NCBI RefSeq assembly: GCF_018623055.1
Contig: NZ_CP076019.1
Span: forward strand, 1,426,001 to 1,490,000
Length of the DNA stretch: 64,000 nt
Direction of reading: 5' to 3'
Source of the DNA: Halorubrum sp. 2020YC2
GTDB taxonomy: Archaea > Halobacteriota > Halobacteria > Halobacteriales > Haloferacaceae
In this document: in pieces, positions 8,767-18,934 of the stretch
Layout: every line of letters begins with the position of its first letter
Position numbering within the stretch: the first letter of the stretch is position 1
Position numbers and translations under genes: made by a program
The notes under the pieces: model-generated
What the model was told of the DNA's origin: nothing
The model's database searches: none
Seen by the model: the letters and a program-made list of their open reading frames with translations, nothing else

Positions 8767-9726
8767 TCAGTGCCGAGACGGCTCGACGACGACCGCACCG
8801 CGCATCCCGTTCTCGCGGTGGCGCTCGCAGGCGTACCGGTGAATCCCCGGCTCCGAGAAGGAGTGCTCGAAGACGTGTTCGTCCTCCTGATCTTCGGGGG
8901 ACTCGGCGGCCTCGACGGCGACGAGGTCGCTCTCGAACGAGCCGTCCTCGGCGGTGACGCTGTGTTCGCCCGCGCCGGGGACCCAGCGCCACCTGACCGT
9001 CGTCCCGGGGGTCACGCGAAGTGCCGGCGTCTCGTAGACGGGGGCGGTGTCCCACTCCTCGGCCTCCGGGTCGTACCCTCCGGGACCGCCGACCCGGACG
9101 GTGACCGCGTCCCTCCGGAGCGGGTTCGCCGTCGTCGAGGCGTTCGGGGTCTCCGCGAACCAGTCGCCGTAATCGACGGGCGTCGTGTCGTACTCCGTGA
9201 CGTACGACTCGACGTCCGGGCCGACGACGATCGCCCCGCGTTCGCCGACGCCCTGATGCGGGCGACAGGAGTACCGGGTGACCCCCTCGTCGGCCTCGCT
9301 CACGGTGACCGCGTACTCGTGGTCCGCCCCGTCGACGAGTTTCGACTCGATCGCCGCGGGACCGTCGTACGTCACCACGTCGTGGACGCCGGCCTCGCCG
9401 GTCCACTCCCAGCGGACCGTCGTGTCGTAGTCGACCCACACCGCCGCCGGGTCGAGCCGGAGCCCGTTGCCGGCGCCGACCGCGATCGTGACTCGGTCGT
9501 CCCCGCGCCGGTCGACCGTCCCGGCGTAGCCGCTGTCGGCGTCGAACCAGTGGCCGTACTCCGGCTCCGGGGTATCGGTCGTGTCGACGAACTCGTCGTC
9601 GGAGCCGTCGTTTCCGTCGTCACCGAACGGACCAAACGACCCGAGGCAGCCGGCGAGCGTTCCGAGCGTTCCGCCCGCCGCCAGCGCCAGCGCGCGGCGA
9701 CGAGAAGTGGAGGGCGTTCGTGACAC
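8767..9726 (-). CDS. Two-domain halocyanin-like cupredoxin lipoprotein
   Basis: I chose the GTG at 9726, giving 319 residues; it is followed at once by a twin-arginine signal (SRRRALALAAGG) and a lipobox ending LAGC, so the mature protein is probably exported by Tat and lipid-anchored. Two blue-copper domains follow. Domain 1 has GVHDVVTY...YSCRPHQGVGERG, with the His, Cys and His ligands but Glu where the axial Met normally sits. Domain 2 has GEHSVTAED...YACERHRENGMRG with all four ligands. Role: electron transfer outside the membrane. It starts 9 bases after the MBF1 gene's stop. Confidence 0.85.
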   Translation of the reverse strand: MSRTPSTSRRRALALAAGGTLGTLAGCLGSFGPFGDDGNDGSDDEFVDTTDTPEPEYGHWFDADSGYAGTVDRRGDDRVTIAVGAGNGLRLDPAAVWVDYDTTVRWEWTGEAGVHDVVTYDGPAAIESKLVDGADHEYAVTVSEADEGVTRYSCRPHQGVGERGAIVVGPDVESYVTEYDTTPVDYGDWFAETPNASTTANPLRRDAVTVRVGGPGGYDPEAEEWDTAPVYETPALRVTPGTTVRWRWVPGAGEHSVTAEDGSFESDLVAVEAAESPEDQEDEHVFEHSFSEPGIHRYACERHRENGMRGAVVVEPSRH

Positions 9727-9734
9727 CGGCGGAA

Positions 9735-10288
9735 TTACTCGTCGACGAGGTCGATCCCGAACCGCTCTTCGAGCGCGCGCACCACGGAGCCGCCGACGCC
9801 GGCGGTCGCGGCCCGCCCGTCCTCGACCGCGAGGAGGTCGTCCTCGTCGGCGTCCAGCTCCGCGGCGACCTCTTCGACCGTCAGCCCGGCGTCCTGACGC
9901 GCCTCGGTCACGAGGTCGCCGTAGCCCGAGACGAGGTACGGGAGGCGGTCCGCCTCGTAGCTCGTCCCCTCCTCCTCCCAGCGCTTCGAGTCGCCGGTCG
10001 CGGAGTCGTACATCTTCGCCTGCTTGCGGGCGATCTCCTTGTTCCGGCTCTCGGTCGCCCCCGAGTCGGCGCCGGCGCCGCCCGGGCTGCCGCCCGAACT
10101 CCGCCGCTCGGTCCGCCCCGGTCGCTCGGGGCGTTCCCGGCGTCGTCGTGGGGACGGCAGTCGGAACACACGAGCAGCTTCGCGCCGGCGACCGTCGCCT
10201 TTCGCAGGTCCGTGGTCTCGCGGCCACAGAGCTCGCACGCGTCGCCGTCGTCGCCGCCGCCGCCGCCGCCCGTCGAGTACTTCGGCAT
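9735..10288 (-). pseudogene. Archaeal MBF1-type transcription factor, frameshifted
   Basis: The N-terminus from ATG 10288 is the MBF1 zinc ribbon: MPKYSTGGGGGGDDG, then CELCG and CSDCRPHDD. The C-terminus, in another frame, is the MBF1 helix-turn-helix: SRNKEIARKQAKMYD, LPYLVSGYGDLV, RQDAGLTVEEVAAELD, and the ending GVGGSVVRALEERFGIDLVDE. The frames meet in the GC-rich linker around 10090-10150, where one base appears to be missing. MBF1 bridges TBP and gene-specific regulators and is near-universal in archaea, so a sequencing indel in the G/C runs is a serious alternative to a true null. Confidence 0.8.
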
Positions 10289-10359
10289 ACCGCGAGTGGT
10301 GGACCCGGACGGTTAAAAAGTCGTGGAGGGGAGCGTCCGTGAATTGAGAAACTATTGCG

Positions 10360-10740
10360 GTGGCGTCGCCGGCGGCTCTGCCGCCGGCTGCAAGAGGCGC
10401 GTCGCGCCTCCCTGCGTGCCGACGAGCGCCCGAAGGGCGCGAGTCGCACGCGCGAGGGAGTCGGCCGACCGTAGGGAGGCCGACGAGGCTGGGGAGGTGT
10501 GAGGTGCGGTTGCTGTGCGGGGTGGGACTCAAAGCAGTCGCGAGGACGAAGCACGGCGTAGCAAGCACCGCAGCGAAGGAGCGAGCAACGCGAGCGACTG
10601 AGCGAGGCGCGCAGCAAGCCGCGCGAGTCCTCGCGACTGGGGCTTTGGAAGTGTTCACCGCCGATCTGCCAGCGTCTATTTATAAGCGAGCGGCTGGGGG
10701 CTTTGGAAGCGTCCACCGCAGACTCTTCGATCCCATATAA
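10360..10740 (+). repeat. GC-rich degenerate repeat region, no gene
   Basis: No convincing coding sequence lies here. The DNA consists of short, imperfect GC-rich repeats (GGCGGC/GCCGCC, and many copies of a GCGAG/GAGCGA theme). Two copies of a 22-base motif (GGGCTTTGGAAGtGTtCACCGC, near 10639 and 10699) lie about 58 bases apart. The stretch ends in AT-rich sequence at 10735-10780. It lies between intact chromosome and a broken PurD gene, so it may mark an old rearrangement point. Confidence 0.5.
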
Positions 10741-10799
10741 AAATCCGATGACAATATCTAATCTCAGCTTATAAACTGCTGCCCCGTCACGGTAATTCA

Positions 10800-11495
10800 C
10801 CCACTCCCGAGCTCGACACGGTCCGAGGTACCCCCACGCCTGAAGCCGGTCGCCGTCGCCGTCGACCCAGCGCTCGCCGATGTCGTCGCGGTAGTACATG
10901 TTCGGCATCACGACGTCGTCGATCCGGTCGTACGCCTGCTCGCGCGCCGCGCCCATCGTCTCGCCTTTCCCGGTAACGACGATCGGCATCCCGCTCTCGC
11001 CGGCGACGCGCCACTGGCCGTCCACCCGCTTCGTGTCCTCTAGGTGGATCCCCTCGCGACTCTCCGTCTCGAAGACCACCGCCGCGTTCCGCGAGTTCTC
11101 GTCGTACGTCTCCTCGTCGTCGAACGGGAACGGCGGGAGGACGACTCTGACGGCGATCTGGTAGCCGCCGTGGACCGCAAGATCTGGATTGTTCCCGTGC
11201 GCGAGGTCGAAGAAGAACTCGGCCGTCGACGACTCGATCGACTCCTCTTGGAGGGCGATGGTCGGATAGCCGAACCGCGGCGTGAACTCCAGCGGGTAGA
11301 TGCCCGACTCGTTGACGATGCAGTTGATGTCGATGCTACCGACGTACCCCTCGTCCGCGAGCCACCCCTCGATCTTCCCGAGCGTCTCCCGGAACAGCCT
11401 GTTTTTCCCCGCCCAGAACATCGACGTCCCCATCTCGCCGGTCGACGGGCCGATGTTCTCCGGGAACAGCTTCTTGTGCTCGTATTTCCAAGATC
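10800..11495 (-). pseudogene. PurD-family ATP-grasp ligase, C-terminal fragment
   Basis: About 225 residues match the C-terminal half of a haloarchaeal phosphoribosylamine-glycine ligase-like protein. The fragment includes FPENIGPSTGEMGTSMFW, YVGSIDINCIVNESGIYPLEF, FGYPTIALQEE, PPFPFDDEETYDE and MPNMYYRDDIGERWVDGD, ending LQAWGYLGP. The N-terminal half with the nucleotide-binding start is absent: homology stops near 11490, where AT-rich unrelated DNA begins. The normal stop is also lost, as the frame continues downstream without one. This break is the left edge of the accessory region. Confidence 0.78.
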
Positions 11496-11541
11496 TATTA
11501 TACAATTTAGACCATGCGACGCTGCCCCGGGTTATTTTTGC

Positions 11542-11558
11542 CTCTCGGAGATTCTCCG
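11542..11558. promoter_or_regulatory. Inverted repeat upstream of small membrane gene
   Basis: CTCGGAG-ATT-CTCCGAG is a perfect 7-base inverted repeat, 7 bases before the ATG at 11565. An AT-rich TTATTTTT box lies just before it. It could be an operator or a translation-blocking hairpin. Confidence 0.45.
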
Positions 11559-11564
11559 AGACAG

Positions 11565-11777
11565 ATGTCTGAGGATTCCGACGACACTAGGGGAGGACGG
11601 GTCGTTTTCGCAATACTAGTTGGAGTGACGTTCGGTGCGGCACTCGGAACGACAGTTCTCCAAGATATCACACAGGGAATTGTTGCTGGTGTCATCGTTG
11701 GAACCCTCGCTGCTCTCGTCTTCCCAGCGTGGACAGACCGTCTCTTCGAAACGGTAACAGACAAACTCGAAGCATAA
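11565..11777 (+). CDS. Small two-helix membrane protein
   Basis: The 70-residue protein starts MSEDSDDTRGG; the preceding palindrome and AT box favour this start over upstream in-frame codons. Two hydrophobic helices (about residues 14-29 and 36-53) are joined by a short turn, and the tail is charged (TDRLFETVTDKLEA). The fold suggests a small inner-membrane protein of unknown role. It is the first complete gene inside the accessory region. Confidence 0.6.
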   Translation: MSEDSDDTRGGRVVFAILVGVTFGAALGTTVLQDITQGIVAGVIVGTLAALVFPAWTDRLFETVTDKLEA

Positions 11778-11947
11778 TCTACGGTACCGATCGATGAGTG
11801 AGTACCCTGTGTTGAGTGATTCGTGAGTCCGCTACAATCAAAAGAGATGGAGTAGATCGTCTTTCAGTAGGCTATTGTGCCTTCAGAGAAAGCTTCCTGT
11901 TTCAGAAGAGGCAGTTCGGATTCAGGTCCTCGACTGTGGCGACTTGA

Positions 11948-12250
11948 TCAGGCGCTGTGGTCGATGTACTCACTTTCCCATTCAGCTCGCGCCTGAATCT
12001 CTCTAGCCCCCCGTCGTGTGGTAGTGTACTCGTTGGTCCGTCTATCGCGTTGACTTTTCTCGACAAGTCCCTTCTCAACCAGCGTGTCGAGATTTGGATA
12101 GAGACGACCATGGTGGATCTCCTTTTCGTAGTAGTTCTCAAGTTCGTCCTTGATTGCGAGCCCGTGCGGATCATCAAGGCCGGCGATTACGTACAGTAAG
12201 TCGCGCTGAAAGCCAGTGAGATCATACATATTACCAGCTTTCGTATTCAT
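11948..12250 (-). CDS. PadR-family transcriptional regulator
   Basis: The 100-residue protein is a single winged helix. LTGFQRDLLYVIAGL, GLAIKDELENYY, HHGRLYPNLDTLVEKGLVEKS and RRTNEYTTTRRG are diagnostic of PadR proteins, which bind DNA as dimers and usually repress efflux or stress genes. A second ATG at 12229 (MYDLTGFQRD) matches the start of many relatives and may be the true start. It is divergent from nothing obvious; the next gene upstream on the same strand is the kinase pseudogene. Confidence 0.85.
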   Translation of the reverse strand: MNTKAGNMYDLTGFQRDLLYVIAGLDDPHGLAIKDELENYYEKEIHHGRLYPNLDTLVEKGLVEKSQRDRRTNEYTTTRRGAREIQARAEWESEYIDHSA

Positions 12251-12351
12251 GATTTGAAATACTACTGATCTCCGAAACGAGATTCTGATATTAGGTCTGT
12301 CGAACTGTTCACTCCGGAAAACTATCTCGTGGAATTCAGCTGGTTCAGAAC

Positions 12352-14614
12352 CTAAGTGCGGCTGTACGAAACAGAACTAGCTCGAATCTGTTGATCGGAA
12401 TTCAAATCGCGCACCGCCTTCCGAACTGTCCGTGAGGGTGATATCCCAGTTGTGAGCTTGGGCGATACGTGAGACAATCGTGAGTCCGACCCCGCTTCCG
12501 CTGTACCGGTTGTGTAGCCATGATCAAACACGGAATCACGTTCTTCAGGTGGAATTCCCTCACCGGTATCTTCGACATAGAAGCCGTGTTCGAGTGGACC
12601 GACGCGAACGGTGACGGCTTCACCACCGTGTCCGACCGCATTCCGGAACAAATTCTCGAAGAGTGCCATGAACTGACTGGGGTCGCCGGTCACTGTACAC
12701 GGTTCCGTCGACAGCGTTGCTGACCGCGTCTCGGTCAACTCCCACGCATCGCGGGCTATCTCATGTACCGACACCGGCTCGTGTGTTTCCGCAGGAGTGT
12801 CATGACGTGCGAGTGTAGTAAGGTCGGTTACAAGGTCTTGGATTCGAGTGAGAGACGTTTCGACCGTCTCAAGGTGTGATTTATCCTCGGTCTCTCGGTA
12901 TAACTCGAGGTTTCCGGTCGCAACAGACAACGGGTTTCGGAGATCGTGTGAGACCATACTGGCGAACTGTTCGAGTCGCTCGTTTGCGCTTCTAATTCAG
13001 ATTCTCGCTCACGTAACGTCTGTTCGGTGGTGACCTGAGAGAGCGCAGTGGTAATGTGACTGGCCAGTATCTCTCCGACAGTCACATCTTGGGTATCGAA
13101 ATTTGAGGGGGTCGGTGATCCGGCCATCAAATCCCGTACTCACCCAGTGGGAGATGTAACTCGCTGCGGATCGGTGATTCTGGGTTATAGATATCTGAAT
13201 CACTCTGTACATCATCAAACCGCTGTCGCAGTTCCGTCTTCGAAGACCCGCCAGGCGATGCTCTCCCCTTGCTGAATGTCGGCGGCTCGCCGATGAGCTC
13301 TAGAACACCATCAGTGTACGCAACCGGAGCCAATGTTTCGCTTTCCGCATCGTACAGATAATTGCGTTTGCTTGGAGGTCTAAAATCTCGCGTGCGGCAA
13401 TAACGCCACGTTCAGCGACTTCTTCGACCGTCTCTGCTGCCAATAGCCGCGGAATGGCCCGATTGAGCCCTTCGAGTTGTTGTTCTCGTTTTTGCGTTCA
13501 GTAATCTCCGTGGACACGCCGAACACACCCTCGGCTTCGCCAGCAGTATCCAACACCGGGACTTTCAATGAGAGATACGTCCGGTCGTTACCATCCACCG
13601 TAATCTGCTCTTCAACTTCAAGTGGTTCGCCTGTCTCAAGCACACGGAGATCGTTCGCTTGGACAGTCTCTGCTACTTCGGGTGGGTGGATGTCCTCATC
13701 ATACTGACCGACGAGGTCCTCCGTATCGACGTCGAACAAGCGCTCATATTCAGCATTCACAAACACGTACCGCCCCTCTGTATCTTTCAGATACATCACC
13801 GCGGTCGTATTTTTGAGGATGAGGTTGAGACGACGGTCTGCTCTTGTAGATCCGAGAGTACGTGTCGCCGATCAAGGTACGCTGTGACGAGCTGTAGAAT
13901 GGTGGTAAGCAATTCCTTTTCTTCCGGGAGAAACACATCGCTGTCCGCCTCAGTCAAAGCGTTAGTCGTGTAACCAATTGTCAGCGTAACTTCGTTGCCG
14001 GCGGTGGTCACATCGTGGACTGTGAACTGTTCGACCGGTGGTTCGTACTCCGGAGAGGTGAACTCAGTTTCATCGATGGTGAGCGACGCTACGGCTTCCT
14101 CAGGAAACTGTAGCGACTGTGGAAGATGTGTGACAACTTGTTGGAGCTGTCCTTCTGACTGACCGTCACTGTCGACAAGGACATCGCTGATTGTTTGAAT
14201 CGCAGTGAGTTCCTTCACGCGTTCTCGCAGGTCACGTTTCGTTTGGTACTCAGCAACTGCGTGGCGGATGCGTGTGGCGAGTCGATCGTACTGTTCTGGG
14301 CCTCGTTTCTGTAGATAATCAGTCACACCGGCAGAGATGGCTTCGCTGGCGATTTCTTCTGAGCCCTTCCCAGTAAAGAGAATAAACGGTAGGTCCGAGT
14401 GGGTTTCACGAACCGTGTGGAGGAACTCAAGCCCATTCTGCTCCGGCATTTCATAATCACTCACCACACACACAATCGGCTCGGTTTCGATGATTTCGCG
14501 CGCGTCGGCGACACGAGTCGCAGTATGAATTGTCGCTGTAGGGAGGTTCCGTTGTAAATACGTGGCTGTGAGATCTAAGAAATCTGCCTCGTCATCGACG
14601 CAGAGAAGATGCAT
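12352..14614 (-). pseudogene. Receiver-PAS-GAF-histidine kinase, multiply frameshifted
   Basis: Starting at ATG 14614, segments in changing frames give: a receiver domain (LLCVDDEADFLDLTATYL, VVSDYEMPEQNG, FILFTGKGSEE), a linker/GAF-like segment, a PAS domain (TAVMYLKDTEGRYVFVNAEY), a second GAF-like region, a HisKA box (SHDLRNPLSVATGNLELY) and the HATPase N and G1 boxes (LFENLFRNAVGHGG, DTGEGIPPEER). The last part (SGSGVGLTIVSRIAQAHNWD) is again out of frame. At least four frame changes occur, near 13800, 13490, 13130-12990 and 12510. A real kinase of about 740 residues has decayed. Confidence 0.85.
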
Positions 14615-14875
14615 GGGCGAGTGTCTGTTACCTTGCTAAATATTCTTTCTGTGAGTGACTTGGGACAGAAGTCGTGGGTTTCCGCAGTACATCTTTGTGA
14701 ACTAAACACAAACAGTAACTGATATTGTTGAATACTAATATTGGCAGACCATCTGACGGAGGGTCGTAGAATCTCATCGATTCGAACAAAACAAAAACAA
14801 GGGATCACTCCAAACTGAGCGCCCCCAACGTTCCGACGTGTACCGCTCGTTTCGGACTCAGTTTCCACCGTCGGT

Positions 14876-15175
14876 ATGGGAATCAAGCGCTTCACACATA
14901 ACATAAAAAATCAAATAACTCTGCGCCAACCCCATACCACCTTCAGCCGCTTCCGAAACCGGTCACAAGACTACCTATCCCCGGGACATTATAGCGGGGA
15001 ATATTCGGATAATTCTGGTTCAGATGAGGATGGAGGTATATTCTTAGCAGATTTAATCACATCTCATGCGATTTTGGGGTGCGTCTCAGCTATCAACCGC
15101 ACCAAATTCGGCCGTAATTTGGAAAAATGTGCTAAGCGCTACTTAGAGAGTCTAAAAAAGCCTATCGACCAATAA
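14876..15175 (+). CDS. Hypothetical protein, doubtful
   Basis: A 99-residue open frame in AT-rich DNA. The middle is acidic and Gly/Ser-rich; the C-terminal half (LADLITSHAILGCVSAINRTKFGRNLEKCAKRY) is predicted helical. I recognise no family, and composition departs from nearby haloarchaeal genes. It is the only plausible gene between 14620 and 15290; the rest of that stretch shows nothing I can name. Confidence 0.3.
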   Translation: MGIKRFTHNIKNQITLRQPHTTFSRFRNRSQDYLSPGHYSGEYSDNSGSDEDGGIFLADLITSHAILGCVSAINRTKFGRNLEKCAKRYLESLKKPIDQ

Positions 15176-15296
15176 TCAATAGAACTGCCTGAAAGAGCAG
15201 TAAATCAGCTAAGACTGATTCTAAGTTGGTTTAATACTGCCCGCAATCTCATCTAAAACAATATATTATTTGAGGTATTCGTTCAAATCGCACCAA

Positions 15297-17540
15297 CTAT
15301 GAGGCTGATGTCCATGCTTTTGCTGGGCGGATTCGGAAGCTTTCTCCGTAAGTTGCGGTACGTGAGAAGAAAATCGAAAGCATCACCAAGAGCACCGCTT
15401 TCAGCAAGTTGAGTCCGAACTTCAGACGGTCGATATCCGTCCTTCTTTCGCCTACTGACATCAATGTCAAACTGTTCGACGCAGAAAGTCGTGATAGAAT
15501 CGCCGGGAGGTGTTTCCCGTTCGGTGTGACGAAGTACCGATCAATGCGATCGGGAAACGCGGCGAGTTTCTCGACTGTTCCCTGGGCCCCATCTGAATCA
15601 CCGGATTCCGTTTCGACTTCGGCAACGACGACTGGTTCGCCCTGAGAAAATCCCACGACGTCTAGACGTTTCTTCGATAGATGTGATACGTTGTCCCAAC
15701 AGGTAGTCGGCTGTAGCCGCCAGACATCACAGTATCGAACAACGCGGTCAACATCAGACCGAGAAGCAACAAAGAGCGCAACGAGGTCAATCCCGACTCT
15801 ATGTAGCGTATTTTCTGAAGGCGATCGTTCGCCCCAGCCGTCGTTGCTGACGTTCGGAATTCCGAGCTGCTTACGGACTTTCCACGGCACCGAGTAATAT
15901 GTTTGAGGAGTATTCGGCTGAGAGAGCAAGCCGAGGCTTTTGAGCCGATCCACATCAACATCAAGTTTCGACCCGTCAGGTGGTCTCGGAATGACGCCAT
16001 GCTCTGCGTTAGTGAATACAAACCGATCCGTCGCTCCATTGCTAACCCGATACGTGTGAGAAAGAGTGCCTCGGCAGCCGATATGTCCTCAATCTCGAAT
16101 GAATCGGTGAGTGGTTGAACATCTTTCACCTCCCTAAATTCGGAGCCCATTTCGCACGCAGCGGCTCGATGTGCGTCTTGGATGGCACTAGCATATTCTT
16201 CGGATTGGAACGGTCGATCCAAATCGGAAAGGCCCACTCGAATTGCGTCTGACGAGGGAAGGCCAACGTCCATCTCTCTCAATATAACGAGTTCGTGTCT
16301 GTATCGCTCCCAAGGAAGTGTCTTTATTCGCGGATAAAATGGAGTAAATTTCGGGGCAGGTACTTCATACGCGTCTCCCGAGTTAGAAGCCGTGAAACCA
16401 TCGTCAATCGCAGCGTCTAATGCGTTTTCGAGTGTTTGTTTATTTTCGATGTTGTTACCAGGTCGATCAGGCGAAGGAAAGAACTGACAGATCTCATCAA
16501 ACAGGGTTGTGAGATATTGATTCGTTGAAATTGAGTGTTGAACTCGCACGAATGGTGTCGGCAACTGTGACGAGGCGCTTGTCTGGCCGAGGAAACGGAT
16601 CCTTGGTATCCGGATCAACTAATGGATTGTCCGAATCCGAGCCGTAATGGGTGCCATAAGCTTGCGTTTTTCTGTATTTCAACTCGCGTCGAATCCATGA
16701 TCGGACTTGGGGTGTGATATCGACATATTGCTGAATGTCGTTTTTAGAAAAGATTGTATAAGCAAGGTTGGCTAGTCGGTGCCACCCGTAATACGCATAA
16801 TTAGCAAGACGCATTAAGACCACATCGTCAGGAACGAAGAGATAGTCACGCTGTCTGGTGAGGTGGGAGGTCGTCAAAATTAGACTTTGGGAAGAATAGT
16901 GGATGATCAAGTGGTCCAATGAAACTCCTCGCACTCACGTGGCTCAACGGGATTTTGTAACCATCATCACATTGAATCACGCGATCCTCGTACTGGGATT
17001 GTTGTGATCCCACAGATATATGATTCGATTGGTATGTTCGGGCAGCGAGGACTGGGCTCGACGAGGCCTGTTCTGAATCCGGTACCAGCAGTATCGCTAC
17101 GATCTCACGTTGTAATGGGCCCGGAATCAGATTTTGAAACGCATACAGTACATCATACACGTATTGTTCTCGAACGTGTTCCACCGTGAAAGACAGCCCA
17201 GGAGAATTCCGGAATGGTCGTGTCATCATCCTGCGTTCAGAACTATGCTCAGGATACTGCTCATACTCATGTGTCCCGCGGAGTGGATCCGCAAATTCGA
17301 CACGAAGAGCGGTTATCGCGGCGAACGTGGCGATTTCGTGAAATGAGTCGATATTGGGTGTGTCTTAATTCCATTCTTTGCTTTCAACGCCTCCACACCA
17401 TACTCATCGAGGCGCTTTCCAAATCCCTCGCCAGTATCATCAAATAACGCGAAGAGTTGCCGCAGCTGCCTTCGCGTACAGTCTAACGGGAGGAGAGTTG
17501 CGCGTTGTACGTCGAGGTGCCGGTCTGGTATCTCAAGCAT
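15297..17540 (-). pseudogene. Large hypothetical with nuclease-like motif (second gene of pair)
   Basis: From ATG 17540 the protein reads through at least four frame changes (near 17350, 16860, 16540 and 15960), adding up to roughly 740 residues. Segments include MLEIPDRHLDVQRATLLPL, DYLFVPDDVVLMRLANYAYYG, FTPFYPRIKTLPWERYRHEL and VDRVVRYCDVWRLQP. Near the C-terminus, LDVVGFSQGEPVVVAEVETE (about 15600-15665) resembles a PD-(D/E)XK nuclease core: Asp, a loop, then E-x-E on a strand. The same pattern occurs in the upstream partner. The start overlaps the partner's stop by 8 bases, so they formed an operon. Family not recognised. Confidence 0.6.
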
Positions 17541-18846
17541 AGGTTGGGACTGAGACTAGGTCGTTTAGCGTATCGACTCCTTCATCGAGGAATCTCCGTC
17601 GAGGGAGAAGTGCCATCCCATCGAGGAGGGGAATCTGTCGAATGAGTTGTTCGTGTAATTTCTGTACGTTCGGAAGCGACCGGTATTTCTCTCTCGACTC
17701 TGGGAAGACCCCAGGGCAATCCGTCAGTTTGCTACACTTCAGGAAGTGGAGAAAGTCATAGATTGACTCTCGGTTCGGCAGAACGAGGAGACCTGTGGCT
17801 GCGGTTTTCCCGATCTGAGCGGCCTGTAGATACGTCTCGAATGGCGACTCTTCCCACTCTGTGACGACTCCTAGGTATCGGAGTCGCTGACCATCGGTAG
17901 TGTATTCGAATCCTGCGACATCAAATCCGAGTACGGGGAGACTCGACGAGGTCTCTTTAGAGGAATCGTAGTCCGAGCGCGAGTAGATGAGGTGTGGCGA
18001 GATCGCCCAGTCAACGTTCGGCAAGCGGAGTAATTGCGTCTTCATCCGACAGGCCACGAGGTTATGATCTCTATGGGCGTCTAGTATGGCCCTTCCATCG
18101 AATGGCTTGAAATCAGAGTACGGGTGAGATGCGTTCTCCGGATACGTATCGACCAATTCGACATCCCATATCTGCCTGAACTCTGCCGTCGTACTGTAGA
18201 CTTTCGAGCGGTCGACACGCCGCTTGACTATCCACTTCGAGTCTAGAGTGTCCGGTTGTACGCCGTAATGATTTGCACAGACCTCACGCAGGTCCTTTGT
18301 GAAACCGCGACGAAGTCCACCGTATCCCGGGATTAACCCGTACTGATCGAGAAACACTACGTGGGCAAACACCCTCGCTGGTGTGACCTCCTTTCTTTTT
18401 TTTGATTCGTTGTTCGCTGGCTTTGATCCCTGCGAGGGGACCGAGAACCAATTCGTCATGTTTCAGCAGTAGGTCTTGGCGGAACGCTTCCGCCAGCCAC
18501 TCTTTAGGTCGAATGTCGTATGGTGTATTGGAAAGATATTCGTCGAAGCCTGTCGATTCAGTCTCAATTAACGATCTGAGTGCCGAATACAGGGGCTCGA
18601 ATGAGAGGCCATCGTTGCCGATGACGTGAGGTGTGATATGTGTCTCAGGAGATCGATGTCTCGGGAGCAGCCATCTCTGCGCAGTAAGTCGCGCTCAAAT
18701 GAGACCGCTTCTGGGGAATGACAAGGAGTTTCGTTCTCACCATACTTGCGGCCACAGACAGAACAAGTTCGCTCTACAAAATCAGTTAGTTGCGGCTGCT
18801 CGTTCTGGTTTCCTCCGTTCTCTTCTCTTTCCGTATTGCTCCACAT
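17533..18846 (-). pseudogene. Hypothetical with zinc motif and nuclease-like core (first gene of pair)
   Basis: The N-terminus from 18846 carries a CSVCGRKYGENETPC zinc-type motif, followed by SPETHITPHVIGNDGLS, which looks HNH-like but is uncertain. Two frame changes are needed, one near 18650 and one at a run of eight T (plus strand, near 18400). The intact 3' part (about 300 residues) contains GFDVAGFEYTTDGQRLRYLG then VVTEWE, an Asp...ExE layout like that of the downstream partner. About 430 residues in total. Together the two genes look like a broken two-component nuclease system. Confidence 0.6.
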
Positions 18847-18934
18847 ACTGACTCTAAATTTGTGATCGAATTTAAAGGTCTGCCCCGAGATATTGCTACG
18901 CTTCTGTTACTGTGTCGTCTATCTAATCGCAAAA

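Noticed and set aside
7262-9439. Long minus-strand frame across the second HD gene and the halocyanin
   Set aside because: Its product is Arg/Gly/Pro-rich in the way of antisense or shifted frames of GC-rich genes, and it overlaps well-supported genes.
8767-11505. A single 912-residue minus-strand open frame
   Set aside because: It joins a PurD fragment, the MBF1 region out of frame and the halocyanin gene. It is open only because of high GC; the real gene starts at 9726.
15270-15300. GTTCAAATC motif suggesting a tRNA T-arm
   Set aside because: The surroundings are AT-rich, with no acceptor stem or anticodon arm.
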